A stretch of DNA of 64,000 nucleotides from Hepsetus odoe (Eukaryota > Chordata > Actinopteri > Characiformes > Hepsetidae): the NCBI GenBank assembly GCA_017165825.1, contig CM029376.1, positions 19,949,439-20,013,438 on the forward strand, read 5' to 3'. The first letter of the stretch is position 1. Each line of letters opens with the position of its first letter. Both the position numbers and the translations under genes were made by a program. This document shows, piece by piece, positions 1 through 12,300 of this stretch. Below the pieces are notes generated by a model. The model had not been told where the DNA came from, did not search any database, and saw only the letters and a program-made list of their open reading frames with translations.

Positions 1-50
<50 letters not shown>
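1..50. repeat. (TA)n microsatellite
   Basis: An uninterrupted TA dinucleotide tract opens the window, within an intron upstream of the first visible fat2 exon. Positions 51-175 are unremarkable AT-rich intron. Confidence 0.95.
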
Positions 51-54
<4 letters not shown>

Positions 55-175
55 GTTACAACTATATACTATAAGAGTGTGTTTAGAATTACAATGACTG
101 CTTTTCACATGCTCTTTCGACAAACATTTTCAAGGTGCAATTAATATTATTAATGATTCTTCTTTATCTTGGAAG

Positions 176-372
176 ATGGAGACCCACTGGGCCAATTCTC
201 AGTCATTGCGGTGGGAGAAGAGTGGAGACTCGCTGCTAAAGGCGCACTTGACAGAGAGGTCAAAGACAAACACACACTCAAGATAATAGCCACTGATGGA
301 AAATTTCAAACAGCTGCCACAGTGGAGGTCCACATTCTTGACATCAATGACAATAGTCCATTGTGTGAACAA
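176..372 (+). CDS. fat2: fat2 exon a: end of a cadherin repeat
   Basis: The exon runs from acceptor AG 174-175 to donor GTAAGT at 373. It encodes the second half of a cadherin repeat: a DGDPLGQFSV strand, the ALDRE calcium motif, an IIATDG strand and the closing DINDNSP linker. It is entered in phase 1 and ends in phase 0. The in-frame TTG at 169 lies in the intron, so it is not a start. Confidence 0.9.
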
Positions 373-3300
373 GTAAGTAATATGTTCCTCATAAAAGAGA
401 AACATTTGATTAATTTGTGCTGGGACTAATCATTGTTTAATTTTATTTTTGTTTAAAAGAACTATTAAGCTGATAATTTGCCCTCTTTAGAGCTAAAATC
501 ACAGTTTTTCTGTCCATCTCATCTTTAGTTGCTTTATACTGAAGCAGTCATGGAGAATTCCCCATCAGGACTGTTCATTCTGAAAGTATCTGCTTCAGAC
601 CCAGACATTGGCACAAACGGACAAGTCTCTTTCACTCTACATGGACCAAAAGCTGACAAGTTCCACCTGGACTCCAAAACAGGTAAAAATGTGTTTTTTT
701 TACTTAGCCTTTAAACCTTCCGTGTTCACATTGCATTGCTTTTTATCATTAAAGATCAATCATTTCTGCTACTTCTTAACTGCGGTATCAAAAAAAAACA
801 TGAGTCAAAAGGTATGTTGTTCAGAGACCCTCAAATTTAAAAGTTTATGTTATTTCTTCTCATTAGTCATGGCTGTTTTGTGTTTTATTTGCACTATTGA
901 TTTTGGTTGGATTTCCAACATATGCTCTTCATCTCTTCAGTGTGTTATTTTGGGTTATTAAGATCAGATGTTTCTGTAATTACAATACATGGAGTTTCAT
1001 GTATAGTATTTCTAATAATATATCTATTCTACATGTAGGCTGCCAAAAAATATTTCCATAAAAAGTTATCAAAAATCTATTCGCAAACCACTGACCCAAG
1101 CATTTGTAGAATTGTTACCTGTCTTAACATGATATTTAAGATCTTTGAGTTTACTTCCTTGGATAACATTTCACAATAATTCATCACATCACATCAGGTG
1201 ACCTAGTGGTTAGGGACTAGGCTCCAGAATCTGAAGGTCATGGGTTTGAACCCCAGACCATTAGGTTGCCCTGAGGTACCATTGAGGGAGGTACCGTCCC
1301 GATCACTGCTCCCTGGGAGCTTTAAATAGCTGCTCCCTGCTGCACATGTATGTGTGGGTTAAATGCAGAGGTCGTATTATGTTGTGGTTCACTGTGTGTT
1401 GTGCTGTGTTTCACAATGACAAGTTTTCACTTTTACTTCACACCAACAAACTTTTGTTGTAAACAGGGGAGCTTTTCACCCTCGCCATCTTGGACCGGGA
1501 AAAAGAAACAGAGTATGACCTGGTTGTCAAGGCAACTGACGGCGGCGGACGCTCATGTCAGGCGGATATAATGCTTATGGTACAGGACATGAATGATAAC
1601 CCACCACAGTTCTCCACCAATCACTATGAGGTCACTGTGTTTGACAACACTACCGTTAGAACGCCTCTTGCTGTCATCTATGCCAGAGACCCAGACACAG
1701 GTATGCCTGAATATGTGAACATGCATAATGGTTTGCCATAACTGAAAATGTGGACATGCTGTGATGTCATGGATGTCCATATTGTAAACTGGTATCAATG
1801 GTACACTATAGAAAGGGTTTTGGAAATATATTTGCTAAATGCTTTTATTGAAAGACTCTCGTTTCTCCCTGTTGAGCCAAAACAGCATTCAGTAAGAGTG
1901 AAGGTATGTAATATTTGAAATGGGATTGTGTACAGTACAGAGAGACACTCTTAAGGAGTGCCAGACCACACCTGAAGATGTGTGGGAACATGTACATGAG
2001 CTCTAGAAGCTCCCAGCCCACAGTTTCTGCTGAATTTGGAACTGCTTTTACTTTATTTGTAACCTTGTAAACAACAGTAGCTGCAAAACACAAAAACAGT
2101 TTTTCATTGATTTCTTCTCTCAGCTCTGGATCTTCTACAGACTGGCATCTTAGCTTGCACTTGTATTTTACAAATAAAGCTTTACTTTTGTAATATTCTA
2201 GGTGTTATTAAATTCAAATCTGGATCTCCATGTTTGATGCTTTAAATAAAAAAAATTCTGCTAATTGCTAAACTTTTGGTACTGGCTAAGATAGTAAGAT
2301 AAGTCATCTTTCAATCTAGCCCCAGGACCAAGGCCTCACGCTCAGTTATAAACTTCTCTGACAACCATGTTATAACCAGTAGCTGAATAAAATGTTTTCT
2401 TTAATTTCTCCATATCAGAGGTACCTTTTGTATATCGTACTTCTATCTTATTTCCATCAATCATTCCTTTTCCAATGTAGGTGAGTTGTATATTTTAAAA
2501 TATGTATATTTTTAATATAGGAATGCCTTTGGGTAAATTCAAACCAAACAGGTTTAAAGTTAATCTTTGCTGAAGTTTAATAACATGTTGGGGTGTTCAT
2601 TCTCTTTGGCAGGCATAAACTCAGAGGTGAGGTACTCCCTACAGGGAGCACACAGCGGCTACTTCTCTTTGGATGAAATCTCAGGAATCCTGCGTCTGGA
2701 ACGCTCTCTGGCTGATGAAGCTCAGTCCATCTTTGAGCTGCGAGTAAAAGCCACAGACCGAGGTCTTCCTCGCCACCAGTCCTCCATAGCTACGGTCACT
2801 GTGCATGTCGTCGACCTGAGTGACTACCAGCCTGTGTTCCTGAGCTCTGAGTATACAACCCAGATCCCAGAATCCTCAGCAGTTGGGACAGAGGTGCTCA
2901 GTGTATCCGCCCTCACCAGAGATGGGACTGGCGGTGAGCCTGTCCGATACTCCATCATCTCTGGCAATGAGGATGGAAGGTTCCAGATTAATCCTGAGAC
3001 AGGTAAGGCTGCTTTAAACTTGAATTATTATGGGGCACCTTTTATTTAGGTAAATATTAGTAAGAAAAGAAGTTGCAATGACTGTTATGAAAGAAATATG
3101 TTGCAATCTTTAAGAAACATGCAGCAATTGCCCAAGTAATGGAGAGATAATGGATTCATGGTTCTGGTAAGACTCTTTGCTTACAAGAGTTTTCTCAAGT
3201 AGGCTGCACTGCACCTTGCACTTATAGATCCTGCTACTCTACTTCTTGCGGATTAGTAAAGGCAGTGTTGGAGAGCCTGTACTAACATGTTCTGGAACCA

Positions 3301-6300
3301 CAGAAACTCTCATTCATTTTTACTGCTCCACCCCCCACCTCTGTTTCCATATCTCCCTTCCACAGAGTGTTTAGCCCACACCACTTTTTTCTCTGTACTG
3401 ATCCAACTTCTTAAATCGTGATTTTTTTAGTTCACAGTTGCAAACCATGGCAAATAACAGGCACTGCATAAATCAGTGGTGTATATAACAGCTAGTTAAA
3501 TGCTTACATGTTGCCTCAGCTGTGTTACACAGGGTTTGCATAATGTGTTTTACTTTTTTACAAAATGCTGAGCTACATTTTGGTTGAATTTCATGTTTTA
3601 TCCATTTTCTATTGGCAATGCTAATAAAACACTTACTTAAAACACTACTACACTAATAATAACAGAAATAATAAGACATTTAATTTGAATACTACAACTA
3701 TGAATGCACAAATAATGATAGAAATAATGCATTTTATTTGAGAAGTACTTCTGCTGCACTCATAATAATAAATAATAAATATAATAAAACCTAATAAAAA
3801 AAGAAAAGCAAGAGCCTTACAGTAGACAAATGCATGCTCACTTGAAAATAAACATAAAAAGATGGAATTAAATATAACAAAATACAAATAAAAAATATAT
3901 AGAAAGCCTAAAATAAAAGTAAAAAATAACATGCTTGAACTTCTATTTAACTGTGCTTTGCACTTTAATACTTTTAAAAAAAAATGCTTTATTTTACAGG
4001 CTTACCTGACTAAGGCTGCATGTCGTATTTTCTTTAATGAAGTTATTAAATAGTGCTCTTGTTGCTTCAGCAGAACTTAGCAGTTTTTGGCGATTACTAA
4101 ATGACTTTCTGTTAAATAGAATTTTAAGTTAGTATATAATCATAATATTTTCTCTACCCATACTCCCAATAGTTATGTTTCCTGTGCATGGATTAAATCT
4201 ACCTTTAGATTACTTGTAGTGCGATGGTAAAAGATCTTGAAATTCTTTTTATTCTACGACTTGGTCTGGGTCTTGTAAAGTGGCCATGTAAGTTACATCT
4301 AACTTACATGACACAACAGTTTGATAGTAATCTCTTTATATACCTTTTTATATTTAGGTGCAGTTTGTAAGTACAGGCTGTTATCCATCTATTTTTTCTC
4401 TGCTTTATTGGCCACCTTTACCTCTCTAATGGTATCACCAGTGAGCCGGTAATATTTGTGTATTGGCTTATTCTTACAGGCAGGGTAGTGGCAATTTAGT
4501 GTGTATGTGTATGTCAGTGTTATTGCTGTGTTGAGGGTTAAGGGTGCTAGGAAATGACATAATAAAGAATATCAAAATGCACAGAGAATGTAGATACAAG
4601 ATAGCGCTGGCTTCTAATGTATATATGTTAACATGAAAAGTAAGAAAATGAATGGATGGGTAGACGGAAACTACAGTCAGCCATAAATGACTATGAATTA
4701 AATTTAATAGAATGGCTCTTTGCTGGTACTGTGTTGGCACCTTCCAGTAGATGTCACAATTTTACATCTTATTCCTACTATTAGCTTTTGTAGGAATCAG
4801 CATAATGCACCAGAAACACTGCTTTTTAACAGGTGAAGGTGACTTCAACAATAGCTTCGTTCTGGAAACTCAGAAATGGGAGAGCACAATGAACCCATCT
4901 GTCATTTTGTGGCATTGATAGCATGTCTATTTCGATCTGCATGGATCTGACGTTTTTCTACTATTATGGCAACTATTTGTTGCCATAACACCCAGTTATG
5001 ACTACCGAACATATTGTGTTACAGGAATGTAATGCATTTTCCATCATTGCAATCATAGAAAAGTGCTGTGACATTGACCAAGACAATTTTTTATACTCAA
5101 ACTGGGTCTTTTGTGCATGTCCACTGTCCACTCTTAGAGAAGCCACATTGCAAACACAAGTGCAAACACACCTTTATTGACAAACAGGCAGCAAAGGACA
5201 AGCAGAGTCCTGTTAATAACATTGCAGCTGAGCTCTGGGAAAAGCCATTAAGTGACACAGCAGAGCCCTTGATCTTTAAAATCAATAAAAAGATAGATTG
5301 CGAAGAGCAATTTTGGACTTGTTGAAACCTAGATTTGAGAGACAAGCAGGAATGCAGTTAGTAAGTACACAAGTAGACTGGCAGGAGGTCAGCTCTGCCT
5401 GTTCTTTTGTACATAGTCTGCAGCAGCAAGGGGCAGAGGATGGTGCCAAATTTCTGTGTTGTACTGGTATCTTAAATGTTCAGTTGTATTCTTAATTCTA
5501 TTTTTTTTTTAAGTCTTGCTCAGGAGTGCTCCTGTCCTGCTCTCTTCTAATTAATTAAGGTAATTAATTAGGTCTTTACAGGGTTGAACGGCAGGGAAAA
5601 TGTGTGCGGGAGGACCACTCAAGGGCTGTCCTTCAGAACCATTGCCAAAGACACTTTGAAAGCACATATTGAAATACACTCCAGCCCAGTAAGGAGATAA
5701 TAAAACACATTCGGTTTTAGTTGTTAACATACCAGTTGTTTGCTTCATAATTGTTTCAATCTGACTGATTCATTTTCAGCCTCCAGTCTAATAAAATAAA
5801 CATGCAGCCCCTAAATGAGTGGCCTATATTTGAATCAGCCCCAAATATGAGGAATGAGGAATGAGTAATAAGTTTTTTGTGAAAAGCAACTTAGGTAATC
5901 ACACTTCCCTCTATGCATTTAACACTTGTTTCTTTTGAAGTTTACAGATACTTGATTCACCCTTCTGAGTCATTCTGACTCATTTTGAGGCTTTTTTTCC
6001 CTGTCACTTGACCAGCAAACAGTTGTGCAGACTTGCCTAGAAAGAAACTCTCAGGCTGCAGAATCAAAAATCTAGATCTTGCATCATTTCATGCTTGTAT
6101 AAAAGCCAAGCTCATCTGCAAGTTTATTTCCTTAGATCTTTCTCAACTCAGAACATTCCCTAATTGCAATACCATCAAGAGGGAATTGCTAACTATGCTT
6201 TTTTATGTTAGAAACTTGTTTTTGCATTGAGTCAGCCCACTGCCCTTTTCCTCCGCCATGTTAATTCTGTCATTCTGAACATTTGCAAGAGTAGCTTTTA

Positions 6301-9300
6301 CAAAGCTTTATCACGCAGCAGCTTTCATCCCAGAAAGCCAGCTAATGGTTTTCAAGGCTTTGTTCTTGAGCTCAGGCAAACATGACATTTTCTTTCCTCC
6401 AGGGCATTTTCAGTGCAGTGTGCCGGTCAGGAGCGGCTGTGATAATGTCTGTCTGTGCCGCAGGTGTGCTAGCGGTGAGCGCATCACTGGACTTTGAGTT
6501 GTGCCGTGAGTATTACCTGTCAGTGGAGGGAGCGAGAGGCAAGGCATCATTGGCTGACATCGCCATGGTTATTATCAACATCACCGACATCAACGATAAC
6601 CCACCTGTCTTTAGCCGTGGAGACTACAGCACCGAGATTGCAGAGAACATCTCTCTTGGAGACACAGTGATGCAGGTATTGCTGACAGTCTCCCTCACCT
6701 GTCATTGCCACTTCAGTGAGAAGACTATCATATGTGGCCAGAGCTGGTCAGACACTGTTCCAACATAGTTTTCTTTCCCACACTTTTGGACAGTGACAGT
6801 TTAATTCATCCAGAGATGTGAAGTCAGGAATCAATTCAATGTTCACACCTGAGTTTTTAACAAAACCTAAAAAGTTTGGACCAAATTCACACCCTCTAAC
6901 TCAAAAAGGAACTAGTGGAAGTGTTTGAACTACAATGAAACATATTCATATTCACATTAAATATATTAACTTTATTGTCTTTAAGGATCTGGTTTACATA
7001 AACTGAACAACATGAGGCAGTGGTGGCCTAGTGGTTAGGGAGTTGGCTCCAGCCTCAGAAGGTCATGGGTTCAAATCCCAGACCAATAGGTTGCCCTGAG
7101 GTACTCTTGAGCAAGGTACTGTCCCTGTTACTACTCCCTGGGCACTGTCAATAGTTGCCCCCTGCTGTGAGTGTTTGAGTAAAATGTGGAGGTGTAATTT
7201 CGTTGTGGTTCACTGAGTGCTGTGCCGTGTACTCAGTGATAAGAATAGTCACTTTAAATTTGATAACATCAATTAACACAAACTGTAAATTTGGTACATT
7301 GCAAACAGCATGTATCTCAGCAGTAAACAGCATTATTCTTCAGCATGTTGCATTATGTGGCAGTTATGTATTAGCATGGTGCTGTATCCTTTGGTCGATG
7401 CAGGCTCTTCCATCCAGTTATCCAGTTAGTCCCTTACAATCATCCAATAAAAGCCACACACAACTTGGCCGCAGTAAGGTTTTCTCAGTTGTTTCTGCTG
7501 ACATTACATCTTTCTCTCTGCCCTTCTCTTACTCCCTCAATCCCTTTCCTTCTCTCTCTTTCTCCCTCTCCCTTTACGTCCTTCTCTTTTCCTTTCTGCC
7601 CTTCTGTTTTTCTCTAAATCCCTAACCCTTCTCTCTCCTTTCCTCACTGCTCTCCTTTTTCTTCTGTCTCTCTTTTTCTCCCTGAACTTCTCTTGCTCAT
7701 TTTTTTCACAACACCCTCCCTCTCTCAGGTGACAGCTGTCGACCTTGATGGGTCTCCAAACAACCTCATCCACTACTCCATCGTGAGTGGCGACCCACAG
7801 CAGCAGTTCAGCATTGATTCTCGCACCGGTCACATCAGAGTGCACTCTGCACTGGATAGAGAAGAGGTGAGCACGCCCATTGTGGAAGAATGAGAAGCCA
7901 GAACACGAGTAAAGGTTGTTTAGACTGCACCTCTCCTCCCACAACAAGCATGGACATTTCATTTTTTGGTTTTGAGTTTCCTGAATCAGCAGAAGAGGAC
8001 AGTTTGTTCATTTACAACTGTCTTATGGTATCCATTGCACTCAGAATAGCTGTAATGCTTAATGTGTGGGTCAGCCAAAAAGAAGTAAACTATTCATCTA
8101 GAAAGTAAATTCTTTTTTGTTTTATGTTGAAAACCAGATTACATTGCACTAGGATCAAAGCGAATACAAGAAAAGGATTCACATTTGATGATGGGATCAG
8201 TCTACTTTATTATTGCAGCATATTTTTTGTACCGAAATTTACCTTTGAGAATAATTCCTCTGTGTTAGCAATGAACAGAAAACGCATTATATAACTATGT
8301 GATTACAGATTACATTTCAGATTTCTTTCACAACATTATAACAGTACATGTCCTCTACATTCTAACATTACAGGTTACCAGTATTGTAAAATGTCCAGTG
8401 GGCCTCTGTCTATTTAGTCAGATGGGGGGATAATTGCATTCGATGTCTGTGTTAACTGACTATGTTTCACAGATAAAACCATAAATGCAAAAGCTGAAGC
8501 TAACTTAACCATAACTGACACATATAAAATTACTATTTGTTGAATTAATATCTATAAATAAATACAGACTTCCTTTGAAAAAAAAACTTTAAATATTGAT
8601 TTAATCAAGTTGCCTCTCATGACAGTTCTGTACGTGTGACTGCAAAAATGCCAAAGTGCAGTGTTAACTTGAATTCTTTGTCTGTTTCAGTTTACACACT
8701 ATTCATTAACTGTTCAGGCTGCTGATGAGGGACTGCCACCTCTGTCCTCAGCCGTCCAGGTGACAGTGACGGTGTCTGATGTCAATGACAATCCACCTGT
8801 ATTTTCCCAGACTACTCACAACCTTGTTCTAAAGGTACTGGGGTGTTGTTTTTGTTTTTGTTTTTTTTTTTTTTTTGGAGGGGGTCATCTTTATCTCGAG
8901 TTAATGCAGGTCTTTTCTCAATGGGGCAGGAAACACTAGACACAAGCCCAAGAAGTCAATCAGCCATGCCTAATCCAGCTATGGATTTGCTCCCATGCCA
9001 TGTTGTCCACAGTGGTATTTGCTCTGGCTGTTTACCTCTTTGGACTCAGCCTGATTCATCTTCTCTAATTATAGGGCCAGCTCTGCTGACTTGGAAATCC
9101 TTTTCACAGCCCATTTGCCTCCACCCAAGGTGTCTATGTCTTCTGAGCAGCCAGACAATTTGGCACAATGGAGGTGGTCAGTGACAATTAGGCTTATCTC
9201 TGCCAACCGAGCACTCTGTTTCAATTACCTGCTCCAGTTGTGTCAGCTTGAATGGAGCAGACACAGTCAAGGTGTGCACGCTTGGGCCAAATTGGAATGT

Positions 9301-12300
9301 GTTGGCCCACGGATACAGACACACTGAAATTAATCTCATGATCCATTTGCTCATGTGTGGTTTATGGCCCAGTGCTTCAAACTGACTGTTTTCTTTAGCT
9401 GTGTGTTTTGTGTGTATTTTTGTTCTAAAATAATCTGGTTTTGTCAAGCAGCGTTTTTGTCTGTGGCTCATTTTTAGTCTTATAAAGCTGGAAACAGCAA
9501 CAAACACACCTGCAACATTAATTGATCATTGTATCACTCTTTCAAGAATTCTCTTTATTTGTCTGTCATGTGGTCATGATGTGAATCACTGTTTGCACCA
9601 GCCTTGGAAAGTTAATAGTAGATAAGAAATAATGAGAACAAGCACCACAGAAACCCATGAAGTGGAGAGTACAGTCAGGATCAAATTGTACACTGGTTTT
9701 GTAATGGAAAAGCCATGGCACCTGCATGCTTTTTCATCCTGGTGTGTTATTCTGTTTCAGGAAGGGGAACCTGTGGGCAGCAGCATTCTGCAGCTGTTGG
9801 TCAGCGACAGGGACTTACCTCAGAATGGCCCTCCATTTTCTTACCACATTATGTCAGGAAATGAAGGCAGACACTTTCATGTGGACAATGGGGGACTTCT
9901 GTCCCTCTTCTCACCACTGGGAAAGAGAGGAAAGCCTCAGCATGTGCTCAAAATTCAGGTAAAGGGTTTACACACTAGCTTGTGTTAAAAGCAAAATCTG
10001 TGTTCCCCTTATCCCAAAAGTAGCCAGCCAGCAAATCCTTTTTTTCTGTTTACATCATAGTACAGCACTATATATGTATATGCAGTTTATATAAAGTAAC
10101 AATTATATATAACAACTCCTAAGGGAATCCCAGTATAATCAATGCAAAATCTCTTAAAATAAAATTTTAATTATAAATAAATAATTATTTTTTAATGTAG
10201 CTTAATTTGATTTTATTCTGATTAGTTATTATGCTACTAGAATAAGTAAACAGGGGCAGTGGTGGCCTAGTGGTTAGGGAGTTGTAAAAAGTATGTAGGG
10301 TCCATAACTGAAAGCAGTAATCACGAAGAGGTTTTAAAAGGGAAATTCCAGATGAACAATCTCTGCGTCCACGTGTAAACAAATGACTAGTGACATATGT
10401 TATTTTCAGGTATGAACGGGCCTGTGCTATAACTTAACAATTAAACCCAATTGGGTTCCTAGGACTCAAGTGGAAAAACACCCACTTTATAGCTCTGTGT
10501 TGTGTTTAATTTGAAATATGAACGTTATTTTCACAGGTCATTGACAGCGGCCACCCTCCTCTCTCATCCATATGTGTGGTCAAAATCAATGTCACTGAGG
10601 AGAGCAAGTACCCTCCCACTGTGGCCCCACTTGAGGTCTTCATTACATCTACTGAGGAAACTTTCCCAAGGAGGGTTATTGGCAAGCTTCACGCCTCTGA
10701 CCAGGACCCCCAGGATGTCCTATCTTACAGGCTGGAATCCATACATGAAGGATTTTTCTCTGTGGACACGGCAGACGGAAAAATTGTGGCGGAAAAAGCA
10801 CTGAGGGCAGGCCAGTACTCCCTCAACGTGAGCGTGTCTGACGGCAAGTTCAGCGTCTTTGCCGATGTGAGGGTGCATGTGTGGGCTGCCTCTCAGCATG
10901 ACCTAGACCAGGGCTTCACCCTGCAAATAGCTGGACTTACCGCCGAGGAATTTGTGGCAGACCACTGGAGGAGTCTCCAGCGCAGTCTGGGCTCTGAGCT
11001 CAACATTCCTAGGTAAAACTGGACAAAATTTACTGATAATATAAAATAAAAAAAAACCAAAGAAACAGTATAATAAATGATGTTTGATGCTGGTGAAAAA
11101 TGTAATAAATGTTTGCTGTTCACAGACAGGAACTGCACATTGCCAGCCTACAACAAGAGCCCAACTCAGTCAACCTGCAGGTGCTGTTGGTGCGGCGTGC
11201 TCAGGATGGCTCAGCCCGGTCCATGGGTGCTCAGCGTCTAGATGGAGCACTAGCCAAACTGAATGACAGTCTGGGCCTGAGCATTCACAGAATGAGGCAG
11301 CACAGCTGTGTTGAGTATGGCTGCCCTGGGCGCAGCTGCAGGAGCTCTGTGCTGATGAGTGAAGAGAGAGTGAGCCACTACAGTACAGCCCGTGCCAGCT
11401 TCATCACACCTCTGCACAGCTGGGAGAATGTCTGTACCTGCAATGGTAGGTGCCTGGCCCTAAAATACTGGCTCCATTCAGATGAGGATTAGTGGAGATC
11501 CAAAAGATCATTTGATATCTTTGTTTTGACTGATCTGGTATCAATAAGAAAATCACACATTCTTGGTTCATAGAGGATCAGTACTGGAAGTGCTGGAATA
11601 ATGTGTTAAAGATAATGAGTAAAAGATCAGTGGCTTCCAGTCTAGCGCCTACCCTTTTTAAGTGTTGTGCATGCTCTACAGCTCTGCAACATAGACTAGA
11701 TTTTTGTGGATGCTCACTCATGAAAAAGCAGAGGACAAAGAACCTTTAATAATTTAACCTGATCACTGTACAGGAAACCAACCCTTGGGGAATGAATTCA
11801 CCATTAAAGCCAAATGATTATTTCGCTGCCACATCAGAGACTAAATTGCGATGCATTAATCAGTTTCTGTTGATTACAGTTGTGAAAATGCACCATTTTT
11901 GAATTGCAACAACAATTTGCACTCTGTATTTTAGAATCAGCTGTGAAATTTGACGGGCATGGTTATCTGAAGTATCTTTATTGGATGGAAGAAGAAAAGC
12001 AGAACTTCTATTTGTCTCTCCGAATCAAGACGTCTGCAGCTGAAGGAACAGTGATGACTGCCAACACCTCTGACTGGGGAACATTAAAGGTATTACTGCT
12101 CAAAATGAACAATCAACAAAAGAATTTGTCCACTTGTAGCAGAAGGCAGAAGGCAAGAGAATAACTTTGTGAGAAATCAATACTTATTGAAGGCAATGCA
12201 AGAGAATTATATTTTGTAATTAAAAGGAGGTCCCTGATGCAAAGCCTCCTCTGATGTTTTGCCCATAATTTAAGTTTTTACTGTTCTTTCTCATTTGAAT

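Larger units (their letters stand above)
6676..7728 (+). other. fat2 intron with SINE and pyrimidine tract
   Basis: The intron holds a SINE at 7015-7258 and a pyrimidine-rich tract (about 7505-7728) running straight into the 3' splice site. Confidence 0.8.

Noticed and set aside
3648..3932. 94-codon reverse-strand hydrophobic frame
   Set aside because: It is low-complexity AT-rich intron giving Phe/Ile/Leu runs, with no splice context or family match.
7537..7962. 141-codon reverse-strand frame
   Set aside because: It is driven by the pyrimidine tract (Arg/Lys/Glu runs) and overlaps a real fat2 exon.
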